From NCBI RefSeq assembly GCF_033436665.1, contig NZ_JAWQFO010000005.1, positions 186,001 through 250,000 on the forward strand: a stretch of 64,000 nucleotides of DNA, given 5' to 3'. The notes under the pieces are model-generated. The model ran no database searches, was not told the DNA's origin, and saw nothing but the letters and a program-made list of their open reading frames with translations. Below are positions 15,605-25,761 of this stretch, in pieces. This DNA comes from JAWQFO01 sp033436665 (lineage in GTDB: Bacteria; Pseudomonadota; Alphaproteobacteria; Rhodobacterales; Rhodobacteraceae). Numbering within the stretch: the first letter of the stretch is position 1; each line of letters begins with the position of its first letter. Both the position numbers and the translations under genes were made by a program.

Positions 15605-16870
15605 ATGGATCATTTTCTTTACCGCGACGGCGCGCTTTTCGCCGAGGATGTACCGGTGGCCGAGATCGCCAAGGCGGTCGGCACGCCGTTCTACGTCTAC
15701 TCGACGGCGACGCTGTTGCGGCATTACCGGCTCTTCGACGAGGCGCTGGAGGGTGTCGATCACACCGTCTGCTACGCCATGAAGGCAGCGTCGAACCAGG
15801 CGATCCTGAGGACGCTGGCACAGGCGGGGGCCGGGATGGACGTGGTCTCGGGCGGCGAATACCTGCGTGCCAAGGCGGCCGGCGTGCCCGGCGACCGGAT
15901 TGTCTTTTCCGGGGTCGGCAAGACCGCGGACGAGATCCGTCTTGCGCTCGAGGGCGGCGTGCGACAGTTCAACGTCGAGAGCGAGCCGGAGATGGAGGTG
16001 CTGAGCGCGGTGGCGACCGAGCTTGGGCAAACCGCCCCGATCACCGTCCGCATCAACCCGGATGTCGATGCCCGCACCCATGCCAAGATCGCCACCGGCA
16101 AGTCCGAGAACAAGTTCGGCATCCCGATTTCGCGCGCCCGCGAGGTCTATGCCCATGCCGCGCGCCTGCCCGGTCTCGAGGTCGTGGGCATCGACGTGCA
16201 TATCGGCAGCCAGCTCACTGAGCTCGAACCCTTCGAGCAGGCCTATACAAAGGTCGCCGAACTGACTGAGATCCTGCGCGGCGACGGGCATGATATCCGG
16301 CGGCTGGACCTCGGCGGGGGCCTTGGCATTCCCTATGTACGCGACAATCTTGCCCCGCCCTTGCCGCTCGATTACGGCGCGATGGTCAAGCGCGTGCTGG
16401 GCCATCTCGGTTGCGAAATCGAGATCGAGCCCGGACGGCTGATCGCCGGCAACGCGGGGCTGCTGGTCAGCGAGGTGATCTACGTCAAATCCGGGGAAGG
16501 ACGCGACTTCCTGATCCTCGATGCCGCCATGAACGACCTGATCCGCCCGGCGATGTACGAAGCCTGGCACGATATCGTGCCGGTGACCGAGCCCGACCCC
16601 GGCGAAGTGCGCGCGGTCTACGACATCGTCGGGCCGGTCTGCGAGACTGGCGACACCTTCGCGCGTGCCCGCGCGATGCCGCCCGTGGCCGCCGGTGATC
16701 TCGTCGCCTTCCGTTCGGCGGGCGCTTACGGCGCGGTAATGAGCAGCGAGTACAATTCGCGACCACTGATTCCGGAGGTTCTCGTCAAAGGGGATCAATT
16801 TGCGGTTATTCGCCGACGCCCGACCTTTGACGAAATGATCAATCGAGATACCATCCCTGAATGGCTCTGA
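15605..16870 (+). CDS. lysA: Diaminopimelate decarboxylase
   Basis: PLP-dependent enzyme of 421 residues that converts meso-diaminopimelate to lysine, the last step of lysine synthesis. The alanine-racemase-type barrel carries the PLP lysine K60 in CYAMKAASN, the glycine-rich phosphate-binding LDLGGGLGIPY, EPGRLIAGNAG, and the C-terminal CETGDTFARAR and YNSRP motifs. Length is normal. The TIGR02302 gene follows 39 bases downstream on the same strand, a pairing frequent in Rhodobacterales in my recollection. Confidence 0.95.
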   Translation: MDHFLYRDGALFAEDVPVAEIAKAVGTPFYVYSTATLLRHYRLFDEALEGVDHTVCYAMKAASNQAILRTLAQAGAGMDVVSGGEYLRAKAAGVPGDRIVFSGVGKTADEIRLALEGGVRQFNVESEPEMEVLSAVATELGQTAPITVRINPDVDARTHAKIATGKSENKFGIPISRAREVYAHAARLPGLEVVGIDVHIGSQLTELEPFEQAYTKVAELTEILRGDGHDIRRLDLGGGLGIPYVRDNLAPPLPLDYGAMVKRVLGHLGCEIEIEPGRLIAGNAGLLVSEVIYVKSGEGRDFLILDAAMNDLIRPAMYEAWHDIVPVTEPDPGEVRAVYDIVGPVCETGDTFARARAMPPVAAGDLVAFRSAGAYGAVMSSEYNSRPLIPEVLVKGDQFAVIRRRPTFDEMINRDTIPEWL

Positions 16871-16909
16871 TGGCGTGATCCGCCGGGGCTTCTGGCGGAG
16901 AGACGCGGC

Positions 16910-19543
16910 ATGGCGACATTCTCACGGCACGACGCGCGACGTACCCTGAGCAGGGTGCGCTGGCCTCTGCGCCTGACGTGGGCGGGCCTCTTGGCCGAGC
17001 GCATCGCGCGCAGTTTCTTCCCGCTGATGAGCCTCTGCCTCTTCGTGCTGGCGATCCTGATGATGGGCGCGCAGGACGTGGTTTCAGTCGAGGTTGTCTG
17101 GGCCGGCGCCGTTTTTGCCCTTCTGGCCTTTGTCGCCGCTCTTGGCTGGGGATTCTGGTCCTTCCGCTGGCCGCGCTGGTCCGAGGCCATTGCCCGACTT
17201 GACGCGACGCTGCCGGGCCGCCCGCTTCAGGCGTTGATGGACACGCAGGCGATCGGGTCGCAGGATGCGTCCTCCACCGCCGTCTGGCGCGCGCACCAGG
17301 CCCGCATGGCGCAACGTGCCGACGATGCCGAACGCGTGCCGGGCGATCTGCGCGTGGCCTCCCGTGACCCTTATGCGCTGCGCTACGTGGCGATGCTCGC
17401 GTTTGCCGTGGCGCTGCTCTTCGGCTCGGTCTGGCGGGTTGGGTCCGTGGCCGAGATGGCGCCGGGCGGCGGTCTTGCCGCGGGTCCGGTCTGGGAAGGC
17501 TGGGCCGAAAGCCCGCGCTACACCGGTCGCCCGACGATCTACCTCAACGACATCCCCGAAGGAGCGCTGCAGGTTCCGGTCGGCAGCCTGATCACGATGC
17601 GCCTTTACGGCGAGGTCGGTGCGCTGACGCTAAGCGAGACCGTGTCGGGCCGGACCGAGGTACCGCCGGCCTCCGAACCTGCGCAAGATTTCACCGCAAT
17701 CCAGAGCGGCGAGATCAGCGTCGATGGTCCCGGTGGCCGCACCTGGCAGGTCGAGGTGATCCCGGACGCCGCGCCGCAAATCGCGATCCTCGAAGATCCC
17801 GATGCCACCGCGCTGGGCGAGATGACGCTGCCCTTCGAGGCCAGCGACGACTACGGCGTCGAGGCCGGCGAGGCGCGCATCACGCTGAACCTCGCCGCCG
17901 TGACCCGCCGCTATGGCCTTGCCATCGATCCCGACCCGCGGCCTGACATCGTTGTGCCGCTGCCAACGCCGATCGCCGGCGACCGCAGCGACTTCGAAGA
18001 GGCGCTGATCGAGGATTTCTCGGAACACCCCTGGGCCAACCTGCCGGTGACGGTCGAGCTTGCCGCGCTTGATGCCGCCGAGCAGCAGGCGCTGTCCGAA
18101 CCGCGCGATATTCTCCTGCCGGGACGGCGCTTCTTCGATCCGGTCGCCGCAGCCGTCATCGACCAGCGGCGCGACCTGCTCTGGGCGCGCGCCAACGGAC
18201 GGCGCATCACCCAGGTTCTGAAAGCGGTGTCGAACCGGCCCGAAGAGATCTTCCGGAAAGAGACGGACGCCCTGCGCCTGCGCAAGGTGATCCGCTCGCT
18301 CGAGATCCAGGCCCGCTACGGTCTGGGCGAAGAGCGCCGGGAAGAGCTGGCGCGCGAGATGTGGGATCTGGCGATCATTCTCGAAGAGGGCGATCTTGCC
18401 GATGCGGCCGAGCGGATGCGTCGCGCCCAGGACCGCCTGAACGAGGCGATCAAGAACGGGGCCTCGCAGGAAGAGATCGCCGAGTTGATGGAGGAGTTGC
18501 GCCGCGCCACCGAGGACTACCTGCAGCAGTTGCAGCGCCAGGCGCAGCAGCAGGCCGAGCAGAACGGCGAGCAGCCGCCGCAGCAGGGTCAGCAGGGCGA
18601 AAACTCGATGACCATGTCGCAGGACGACCTGCAGCGCATGATGGACCGCATCCAGGAGCTGATGGAACAGGGCCGCATGGCCGAGGCGCAACAGGCGCTG
18701 CAGGAACTTCAGCAGATGCTCGAGAACATGCGCATGGCGCAAGGCCAGCAGGGGCAGGGCGGCGAGAACCCCGGCCAGCAGGCGATGGAAGGGTTGGCCG
18801 AGACGCTGCGCGAGCAGCAGGGCCTGTCCGACCAGGCGTTCCGCGATCTGCAGGAGCAGTTCAACCCCGGCGCCAACCAGGGGCAGAGCCAGGGCAACGA
18901 AGGCCGCAACGGCGGCCAGGGCCGCGGGCAGAGCCACGAGGGCCAGCAGGGCGAGGGCGAGCGCGGCAATGGCCCGGGCGATCCGCAGGTTCCGCAGAAC
19001 GGCCAGCAGGGCGGTGGCAACCAGCAGGCCGAGAACGGCGGGCTGGACGAAGGCTCGATCGCCGATCGCCAGCAGGCGCTGCGCGATGAGCTGGGCCGCC
19101 AGCAGCAGAACCTTCCGGGCGCCGGCACGCCCGAGGGCGACGCCGCGCGCGACGCGCTCGACCGGGCCGGGCGGGCGATGGATGACGCCGAAGACGCGCT
19201 GCGCCGCGACGATCTGGCCGGGGCGATCGACGACCAGTCGCGCGCGATGGACGCCCTGCGCGACGGCATGCAGGCGCTGGGCGAGATGATGGCCGAACAG
19301 CAGCGCCAGCAGCAGCCCGGCCAAGGCACCGAACCGTCGGACCGCGCCGCCAACTCTCGCGATCCGCTGGGCCGTGAAAGCGGCAATTCCGGCGTCAACG
19401 GAGATCAAAGCCCGCTGGCCCTGAACGACGATGCCTACGGGCGGGCGCGCGAGTTGCTCGACGAGATCCGCCGCCGCTCCGGCCAAACCGAGCGCTCCGA
19501 GCAGGAACGCGACTACCTCAAGCGGCTTCTGGATCGCTTCTGA
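16910..19543 (+). CDS. TIGR02302/DUF4175 large membrane protein
   Basis: An 877-residue protein. Three N-terminal membrane helices (about residues 30-52, 60-82, 157-177) are followed by a periplasmic region of beta-type sequence (to about 400), then long charged helices. From about residue 520 on, the sequence is dominated by glutamine, glycine, glutamate and asparagine with repeated GQQG/QQGQ units, likely coiled coil and disordered. This matches the alphaproteobacterial TIGR02302 (DUF4175) family, whose role is unknown but whose position after lysA is conserved. The start has GGAG nine bases upstream. The Q/G-rich part is compositionally unlike neighbouring genes. Confidence 0.88.
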   Translation: MATFSRHDARRTLSRVRWPLRLTWAGLLAERIARSFFPLMSLCLFVLAILMMGAQDVVSVEVVWAGAVFALLAFVAALGWGFWSFRWPRWSEAIARLDATLPGRPLQALMDTQAIGSQDASSTAVWRAHQARMAQRADDAERVPGDLRVASRDPYALRYVAMLAFAVALLFGSVWRVGSVAEMAPGGGLAAGPVWEGWAESPRYTGRPTIYLNDIPEGALQVPVGSLITMRLYGEVGALTLSETVSGRTEVPPASEPAQDFTAIQSGEISVDGPGGRTWQVEVIPDAAPQIAILEDPDATALGEMTLPFEASDDYGVEAGEARITLNLAAVTRRYGLAIDPDPRPDIVVPLPTPIAGDRSDFEEALIEDFSEHPWANLPVTVELAALDAAEQQALSEPRDILLPGRRFFDPVAAAVIDQRRDLLWARANGRRITQVLKAVSNRPEEIFRKETDALRLRKVIRSLEIQARYGLGEERREELAREMWDLAIILEEGDLADAAERMRRAQDRLNEAIKNGASQEEIAELMEELRRATEDYLQQLQRQAQQQAEQNGEQPPQQGQQGENSMTMSQDDLQRMMDRIQELMEQGRMAEAQQALQELQQMLENMRMAQGQQGQGGENPGQQAMEGLAETLREQQGLSDQAFRDLQEQFNPGANQGQSQGNEGRNGGQGRGQSHEGQQGEGERGNGPGDPQVPQNGQQGGGNQQAENGGLDEGSIADRQQALRDELGRQQQNLPGAGTPEGDAARDALDRAGRAMDDAEDALRRDDLAGAIDDQSRAMDALRDGMQALGEMMAEQQRQQQPGQGTEPSDRAANSRDPLGRESGNSGVNGDQSPLALNDDAYGRARELLDEIRRRSGQTERSEQERDYLKRLLDRF

Positions 19544-19573
19544 CTGAGCCGCAGTGCGCTATTGCCGTCCGGA

Positions 19574-20491
19574 TCAGTTGACGGCGGCAGCGTCGGCTTC
19601 GCCCTTGGCGCGGGCCGTCTCCTCGAGCCACCGCAGCAGGTCGCCGACCTGCGTGTCGAGCCACATGCGCCAGCTATCGACCATGCCGACATAGGCGCTG
19701 ATCCAGGGATCGAGTTGCGGAACCGCCTCGGCCAGTTGCGGCGCGAAGACGTAGACCAGCGAGAGGATCGCCGCCACGACGATGACGAAGACGAAACCGC
19801 GCGCCGAACTCTTGGCCTCGCGGGCGTTGGCGGCGGCGATCTCGGTTTCGTCTCCGCTCGCGATCCGCTCCGAACTCGACCGCAGGGTCGAATTGATCTC
19901 CTCGATATCCGGCAAAAGGTCGCGCCGCGACTGGCTTGCCGCGGCACCGGTCGCCCCGGCGGCGGTGACGAGCTCCGCCATGCGGCTGCGCGCCTCGCGC
20001 GCCCGGCGCGCGCCTTCCGAGACAGCGTCGTTCTCGCCAAGGCCGAGATCCGGCTGGCTTTCCAGCGTCGTGCGCTCCTCGCCCCGTGCGCGGGTTTCCA
20101 GTTCGGCCTCCTCGCGCAGGATGTCGGCAACCGTCGGGTCGACGGTGCGCCGTGGCGGGGCGGGCCGCGCCGGCGCCGCGACCTCGGGCTCCGCAGGGTC
20201 GTCCAACGGGTCCGGCTCGGCTTCTCGATCGGGATCCACGGACACTCCGGTCCGCGCCGCCCGGGCGCGTTCGAGCGCCGCCGCCTGGTCAGGTGTCTCG
20301 GTCGCGTCGGGCTCTGAGATCGGTTCCGCGCCTTCTGCATCTGCCTCGACCCCGGTGTTTTCGGGATGATCGGGATGTTCCTGGAACCATGTCTGCCCGC
20401 AGTTCGAGCACTGCACATCGCGGCCCTCGGGCGGCATGACGCCCTCCGGCACTTCGTATTGTGCGTCGCAATTCGGGCAGATGAGGCGCAT
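19574..20491 (-). CDS. MJ0042-type zinc-ribbon membrane protein
   Basis: The start at ATG 20491 gives 305 residues and places the zinc ribbon at the very N-terminus (MRLICPNCDAQYEVP, then VQCSNCGQTWF), with two CxxC pairs. A long acidic, proline-rich linker follows (about 40-200), then a membrane helix near 230-250 (FVFVIVVAAILSLVYVFAP) and a short C-terminal tail. MJ0042 proteins of this kind sit divergently from ftsE in alphaproteobacteria; the function is not established. The upstream sequence AGGATCATCA provides a modest ribosome-binding site. The gene is convergent with the TIGR02302 gene. Confidence 0.8.
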   Translation of the reverse strand: MRLICPNCDAQYEVPEGVMPPEGRDVQCSNCGQTWFQEHPDHPENTGVEADAEGAEPISEPDATETPDQAAALERARAARTGVSVDPDREAEPDPLDDPAEPEVAAPARPAPPRRTVDPTVADILREEAELETRARGEERTTLESQPDLGLGENDAVSEGARRAREARSRMAELVTAAGATGAAASQSRRDLLPDIEEINSTLRSSSERIASGDETEIAAANAREAKSSARGFVFVIVVAAILSLVYVFAPQLAEAVPQLDPWISAYVGMVDSWRMWLDTQVGDLLRWLEETARAKGEADAAAVN

Positions 20492-20659
20492 TGATGATCC
20501 TGCAGTACCGGTCGTCCCCGACGGACCGGGGTTGTCCGGCACCATAGGCAAGCACCGCGGTTGCGAAAAGGACTATGTGCCGGCTTCGTTGCCAAGTGGT
20601 GCATTGAAACCAGATCGGTGCTGGGGCACAACACGTCCGAACCAAGACAGGGTGCCCGC

Positions 20660-21337
20660 GTGATCGAGCTGGAAAATGTGGCCTACAGCTATGGCGGGGG
20701 CGCCTTGCTGTCAGACATCACAGTTACCCTCTCTCCCGGCTCGTTCCACTTTCTCACCGGCCCGTCCGGGGCCGGCAAGACGACGCTGCTCAAGCTCTGC
20801 TACGGCGCGCTCGAGGCCACCGGCGGACAGGTCCGGATCTTCGGAAAGGACGTGCGCGGGCTCGAGCGCGACGCGGTGGCGATGCTGCGCCGGCGCATGG
20901 GCGTTGTGCACCAGGATTGCCAGTTTCTCGATCATCTCAGCGTGCGCGAGAATGTCGCGCTGCCGCTCGTCGCCTCGGGCCGGCAGGCCGAGGCCGAGGG
21001 CGAGGATCTTGGCGAGCTGATGTCCTGGGTCGGCCTGACCGAACGGGCCGAGGCGCGGCCGCCGGAACTGTCGGGAGGCGAACGCCAGCGTGCGGCGCTG
21101 GCCCGCGCGGTGATCATGTCGCCCGATGTCGTGCTTGCCGACGAGCCCACCGGCAACGTCGACTGGGACATGTCCCAACGTCTTCTGCACCTGCTGATCG
21201 AGCTCAACCGCATGGGCAAGACGGTGCTGATCGCGACCCACGACCTCAGCCTGATCCGCGCCGCGAAGGTGCAGGTGCAGGCGCGCGTGCTGAGGATCGC
21301 GAACCGCCAGCTGCAGCACGCCGGGGCCGATCTCTGA
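20660..21337 (+). CDS. ftsE: Cell division ATP-binding protein FtsE
   Basis: The GTG at 20660 gives 225 residues, the usual FtsE length; the frame continues upstream but without family sequence. ABC ATPase motifs are complete: Walker A GPSGAGKTTLL (34-44), signature LSGGERQRAALARA, Walker B VVLADEPTGN and the H-loop LIATHD. FtsE works with FtsX at the division site to regulate peptidoglycan hydrolases in the periplasm. ftsX begins at the last base of the ftsE stop (TGATG), so the two are coupled. Confidence 0.93.
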   Translation: MIELENVAYSYGGGALLSDITVTLSPGSFHFLTGPSGAGKTTLLKLCYGALEATGGQVRIFGKDVRGLERDAVAMLRRRMGVVHQDCQFLDHLSVRENVALPLVASGRQAEAEGEDLGELMSWVGLTERAEARPPELSGGERQRAALARAVIMSPDVVLADEPTGNVDWDMSQRLLHLLIELNRMGKTVLIATHDLSLIRAAKVQVQARVLRIANRQLQHAGADL

Positions 21338-22239
21338 TGGGCCGCCTGTTCCACCTGCGCGACATGATCCTCGGCGATGCCCAGGCCGAGCGCGCCGTGC
21401 CGCCGTCGGGGTTCACGGCGCACCTGACGATCTTCGCCGCCGCGGCGATGGCCTTTCTCGCAGTCTTCGCCCTGGCCCTTTCGCTGGCCTCGGGACGCCT
21501 CGCCGAACGCTGGGGCGGCGAGCTTGCCAATTCCGCCACGGTGCGCATCGTCGCCCCGCCCGAACAGCGCGCCGAGCAGACCCGCGCGGCGCTGCGGATC
21601 CTCGAGACGACCAGCGGCGTCGCCTTTGCCCGCGCGCTCGACGATGCCGAGCAACGCGCGTTGCTCGCCCCCTGGTTTGGCGAGGAGCTCGCGCTCGAGA
21701 GCCTGCCGGTCCCGCGCCTCATCGAGGTGATCGCCGAGGGCGACGGCTTCGACGCGACGGGGCTGCGCCTGCGGCTGGCGGCCGAGGTGCCGGGGGCCGT
21801 TCTCGACGATCATGGCCGCTGGCGCGCGCCGCTGGTCAAGGCCGCGGACCGGCTTCGGTTGCTGGGCTGGCTGTCCATCGCCCTGATCGCGCTGACCACG
21901 GCGGCGATGGTGACCCTGTCGGCCCGCGCGGCCTTGGCCGCCAATGCTCAGGTCATCAGCGTGCTGCGCCTGGTGGGCGCCACCGACCGTTACATCGCGC
22001 AGGCCTTCATCCGCCGCTTCACCCTGCGCGCACTGGCCGGCGCCACCGCTGGGGCGGCACTTGCCACGCTTGGCGTTCTCGCGCTGCCCCGCGCCTCGGA
22101 CGTGGGCGGCTTTCTGACCGGTCTCGGGTTCGCCGGTTGGCACTGGTTCGTGCCGCTTGCGGTCCCGTTGCTCGCTGCCGTAGTCGCCTTTCTCGCCACG
22201 CGGGCGGCGGCGAAGCGCGTGTTGAAGGATCTCGCCTGA
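21337..22239 (+). CDS. ftsX: Cell division membrane protein FtsX
   Basis: A 300-residue permease-like protein. It has a cytoplasmic N-terminus, a first helix near residues 29-50 (LTIFAAAAMAFLAVFALALSL), a periplasmic loop of about 120 residues, and three more helices (about 175-200, 225-250, 265-290) with the FtsX-type cytoplasmic loop SVLRLVGATDRYIAQAFIRR. With FtsE it forms the complex that activates cell-wall hydrolases during division. It shares one base with ftsE upstream and one base with the acyltransferase gene downstream. Confidence 0.9.
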   Translation: MGRLFHLRDMILGDAQAERAVPPSGFTAHLTIFAAAAMAFLAVFALALSLASGRLAERWGGELANSATVRIVAPPEQRAEQTRAALRILETTSGVAFARALDDAEQRALLAPWFGEELALESLPVPRLIEVIAEGDGFDATGLRLRLAAEVPGAVLDDHGRWRAPLVKAADRLRLLGWLSIALIALTTAAMVTLSARAALAANAQVISVLRLVGATDRYIAQAFIRRFTLRALAGATAGAALATLGVLALPRASDVGGFLTGLGFAGWHWFVPLAVPLLAAVVAFLATRAAAKRVLKDLA

Positions 22240-22976
22240 TGTTCCAGACCCTGCGATCGGTGGTGTTCGTCGTGCAGATCTACGCCGTCATGGCGATCCT
22301 CGGCATCGTGTTTCTGCCTTGGGCGCTGCTCAGCCCGAAAGGCGCGCGCGCCGCCTGCAAGACCTGGTGTCACTGGACGTTCTGGAGCGCGCGCTGGATG
22401 GTCGGCCTGCGCTGCGAGGTGCGCGGCGAGATTCCGCAGGGCGAGGTTCTGATCGCTGCTAAGCACCAGTCCTTCCTCGACATCATCATGATCTTCGAGG
22501 CCCTGCCTGCCGCCAAGTTCATCATGAAGAAGGAACTGCTCTACACGCCTGTCATCGGCCAGTACGCCTATCGCATCGGCTGCGTGCCGGTCGACCGCGG
22601 CAAGCGTGGTGCCGCGATCGAGAAGATGGTGCGCGATGTCGAGGCCGGCCGCGCGAACCCGGGACAGCTGATCATCTACAGCCAGGGAACCCGGGTCCCG
22701 CCTGGGGCTAGGGTGCCGTACAAGGTCGGCACCTACGTGCTCTACGAGCAGGCCGGCCAGCCCTGCGTGCCCGCTGCGACCAACGCCGGGGTGCTCTGGC
22801 CGCGCAAGGGCCTGCGGATCCGGCCCGGGCTGGCGGTGGTGGAATTCCTGCCGGCCATCGCCCCCGGTCTCGCCCGAGAAGAATTCATGTCGCGCCTGCC
22901 GCAGGAAGTCGAAGGCCGTTCCGACGCCCTGCTGCGCGAAGCGGGCTTCGACCCGGCAGGCCCGCCGTACGCGTAG
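22239..22976 (+). CDS. 1-acyl-sn-glycerol-3-phosphate acyltransferase (PlsC-type)
   Basis: A 245-residue membrane-associated acyltransferase. It has an N-terminal hydrophobic anchor (residues 7-30), the catalytic HX4D motif as KHQSFLD (near 76-82), FIMKKELLYTPVIGQYAY and a YSQGTRVPPG block where the family usually has EGTR, here QGTR. It would acylate lysophosphatidic acid to phosphatidic acid at the inner membrane. The gene is coupled to ftsX by a TGATG overlap, linking division and lipid synthesis genes in one unit. Gln for Glu in the EGTR block occurs in some members. Confidence 0.85.
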   Translation: MFQTLRSVVFVVQIYAVMAILGIVFLPWALLSPKGARAACKTWCHWTFWSARWMVGLRCEVRGEIPQGEVLIAAKHQSFLDIIMIFEALPAAKFIMKKELLYTPVIGQYAYRIGCVPVDRGKRGAAIEKMVRDVEAGRANPGQLIIYSQGTRVPPGARVPYKVGTYVLYEQAGQPCVPAATNAGVLWPRKGLRIRPGLAVVEFLPAIAPGLAREEFMSRLPQEVEGRSDALLREAGFDPAGPPYA

Positions 22977-23002
22977 CCAACCGCCCGGCAAGCGCGCAGT
23001 CT

Positions 23003-23064
23003 CTCTGGTTCACAAGTATCCCGGGGGGGTCGCGGCGCAGCCGCGGCGGGGGCAGCGCCCCCTG
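23003..23064 (+). repeat. Intergenic hairpin repeat, copy A (downstream of lpd)
   Basis: Contains ACAAGTATCCCGGGGGGG, then GTCGCGG...CCGCGGC and GGGGGCAGCGCCCCC, giving two short stems. A second copy in opposite orientation lies at 24602-24658. Both flank lpd. It does not encode a plausible protein and probably forms RNA hairpins. Confidence 0.75.
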
Positions 23065-23187
23065 ATCGGTCCTGCCTCGCAAAACCCGGAAAACCGCCGT
23101 TGCCCTACTGCCAGGATCCTGCGGGCCAGCCGCGCCTCTGCGCGGATTGCCCTCCGCCGGTCGGTCCAGCGGAGGTGACAGAGCCGG

Positions 23188-24576
<1,389 letters not shown>

Positions 24577-24601
24577 GGTACTGTCCTTTCTTGGCTGGGG
24601 G

Positions 24602-24658
24602 CAGGGGGCTCTGCCCCCGTCGCTGACGCGACTCCCCCGGGATATTTGTAAACCCGAG
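24602..24658 (-). repeat. Intergenic hairpin repeat, copy B (upstream of lpd)
   Basis: Read on the minus strand it begins GGTTTACAAATATCCCGG and continues with GTCGCGTCAGCGAC and GGGGGCAGAGCCCCC, each able to fold on itself. It matches copy A at 23003-23064 over nearly its whole length but in the opposite orientation. It lies between the MAPEG genes and lpd, inside the presumed operon. Confidence 0.75.
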
Positions 24659-24663
24659 ATGCA

Positions 24664-25074
24664 TCAGAAGAGGCTCGCCAGCAGCATCGCCACGGTGGCG
24701 AGAAAGCCCGCGAACCAGATCAGCGACCGCCAGGGGCTGAGCCCGAAGGCATAGGCCGGAATGTAGAGGATGCGCGCGGCGAGATAGATCCAGGCGCAGG
24801 CGGCTGTGAACCCGCTCGACTGGTTTCCAATCGTCACCGCGACACAGGCGATGGTGAAGAGTATCAGCCCTTCAAAATGGTTGTTGAGCGCGCGGAACAG
24901 GCGACCGGTGCGCGGCGAGACCATCTCGTCAAGCCGTCCGCCGAGGCGCTGGGGATCGCGCGGCGACGCGGTCTTGGCGGTGCCGAGTTCGAGATTGGCA
25001 GGCACCGCCATCAGCACGTACTGCAGTACCTGCAGCAGGGCCGCGAGCACCAGGACGGTAAGTTCGGTGCTCAC
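24664..25074 (-). CDS. MAPEG-family membrane protein (second of a tandem pair)
   Basis: A 136-residue protein with four hydrophobic helices, consistent with the MAPEG superfamily (membrane-associated eicosanoid/glutathione metabolism proteins). The family-like segments are RLFRALNNHFEGLILF and ARILYIPAYAFGL. It overlaps the upstream MAPEG gene by four bases and is clearly related to it (RALNN and YIPAY blocks align). Bacterial members are integral inner membrane proteins, some with glutathione-dependent activity, but the substrate here is unknown. It lies between sucB and lpd. Confidence 0.82.
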   Translation of the reverse strand: MSTELTVLVLAALLQVLQYVLMAVPANLELGTAKTASPRDPQRLGGRLDEMVSPRTGRLFRALNNHFEGLILFTIACVAVTIGNQSSGFTAACAWIYLAARILYIPAYAFGLSPWRSLIWFAGFLATVAMLLASLF

Positions 25075-25457
25075 CGCAGCGCCATGAGATAGAGCATGGC
25101 GGTGGCTGCGAACCCCGCAAGCCAGGCCAGGGTGCGCACGCCGGTGAGCCGGAACACGTAGGCCGGCAGGTAGATCACACGGGCCAGCAGGAAGGCCTGC
25201 GCGGCCAGCAGCGACCCGGCGCTTGTCTTGTCGGTGGCCACGAGGATCAGAACGGCCGGGGCGAACAGCGCCATGCCGGTGATCGAGTTGTTCAGCGCGC
25301 GCTCGAGCCGCCCAGTCATCCCGGTGACGGTGCGATGCTCATCGCGCGACGACATCAGGTAGCCGATGCCGAGCTGGCCGGTGGCGCCGGTGACCTGCAG
25401 CAGCAGCGTCAGCAGAACGAGAAGGCCGTAGAGGGCGAGGACAGTGGTTTCGGTCAT
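25071..25457 (-). CDS. MAPEG-family membrane protein (first of a tandem pair)
   Basis: From the ATG at 25457 the product is 128 residues with four membrane helices and the MAPEG-like blocks RLERALNNSITGMALF and ARVIYLPAYVFRL. A longer frame upstream to 25742 overlaps the preceding small gene and reads as noise. It overlaps both neighbours by four bases (stop/start ATGA), so the three genes 25454-25687, 25071-25457 and 24664-25074 are translationally coupled. Similarity to the next gene suggests tandem duplication. Confidence 0.82.
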   Translation of the reverse strand: MTETTVLALYGLLVLLTLLLQVTGATGQLGIGYLMSSRDEHRTVTGMTGRLERALNNSITGMALFAPAVLILVATDKTSAGSLLAAQAFLLARVIYLPAYVFRLTGVRTLAWLAGFAATAMLYLMALR

Positions 25458-25687
25458 GTCGTTTCCAGGAAGTGATGCGCCTCCGGAGCGTGGCCGAGGG
25501 ACGCCGACTTGTCGAGCCACGCCCGCGCCTTGCCGCGGTCGTTCACCGAGAACAGCACCCAGGCCGCGCCGCCATCCTCGGTCCAGACCTGCAACTGGCC
25601 AAGCCCGGCACGGGACCGGTTCTCGGCGTCTGCGTCGAATCCGGACCGATCGAGGCTGGCAAATCGGGTCAGGAGCTGAAGCGGCAT
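25454..25687 (-). CDS. Small conserved-looking protein between sucB and MAPEG genes
   Basis: A 77-residue soluble protein starting at ATG 25687 (AAGGG nine bases upstream); a GTG at 25696 is an alternative. It has no signal peptide or membrane segment. The sequence (LQLLTRFASLDRSGFDAD, then LGQLQVWTEDGGAAWVLFSVNDRGKARAWLDK) reads as a small alpha/beta domain with a well-behaved composition. Its stop overlaps the next MAPEG start by four bases. I do not know the function. Confidence 0.65.
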   Translation of the reverse strand: MPLQLLTRFASLDRSGFDADAENRSRAGLGQLQVWTEDGGAAWVLFSVNDRGKARAWLDKSASLGHAPEAHHFLETT

Positions 25688-25761
25688 CGGAGGCACCCTT
25701 GGAGTTTTGCAGGTTCCGGCCGGCCCGATTGGGGCCGACCATGAAGCGACGCAGCGCGCTG

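Noticed and set aside
17630..19486. A 618-codon minus-strand open frame opposite the TIGR02302 gene
   Set aside because: It mirrors the repetitive GC-rich coding sequence and reads as a hydrophobic leucine/alanine mixture without family features.
23151..23175. Stem CCTCCGC/GCGGAGG between plsC and lpd as a terminator
   Set aside because: No T-tract on either strand and a mismatch in the extended stem, so I did not list it as a terminator.
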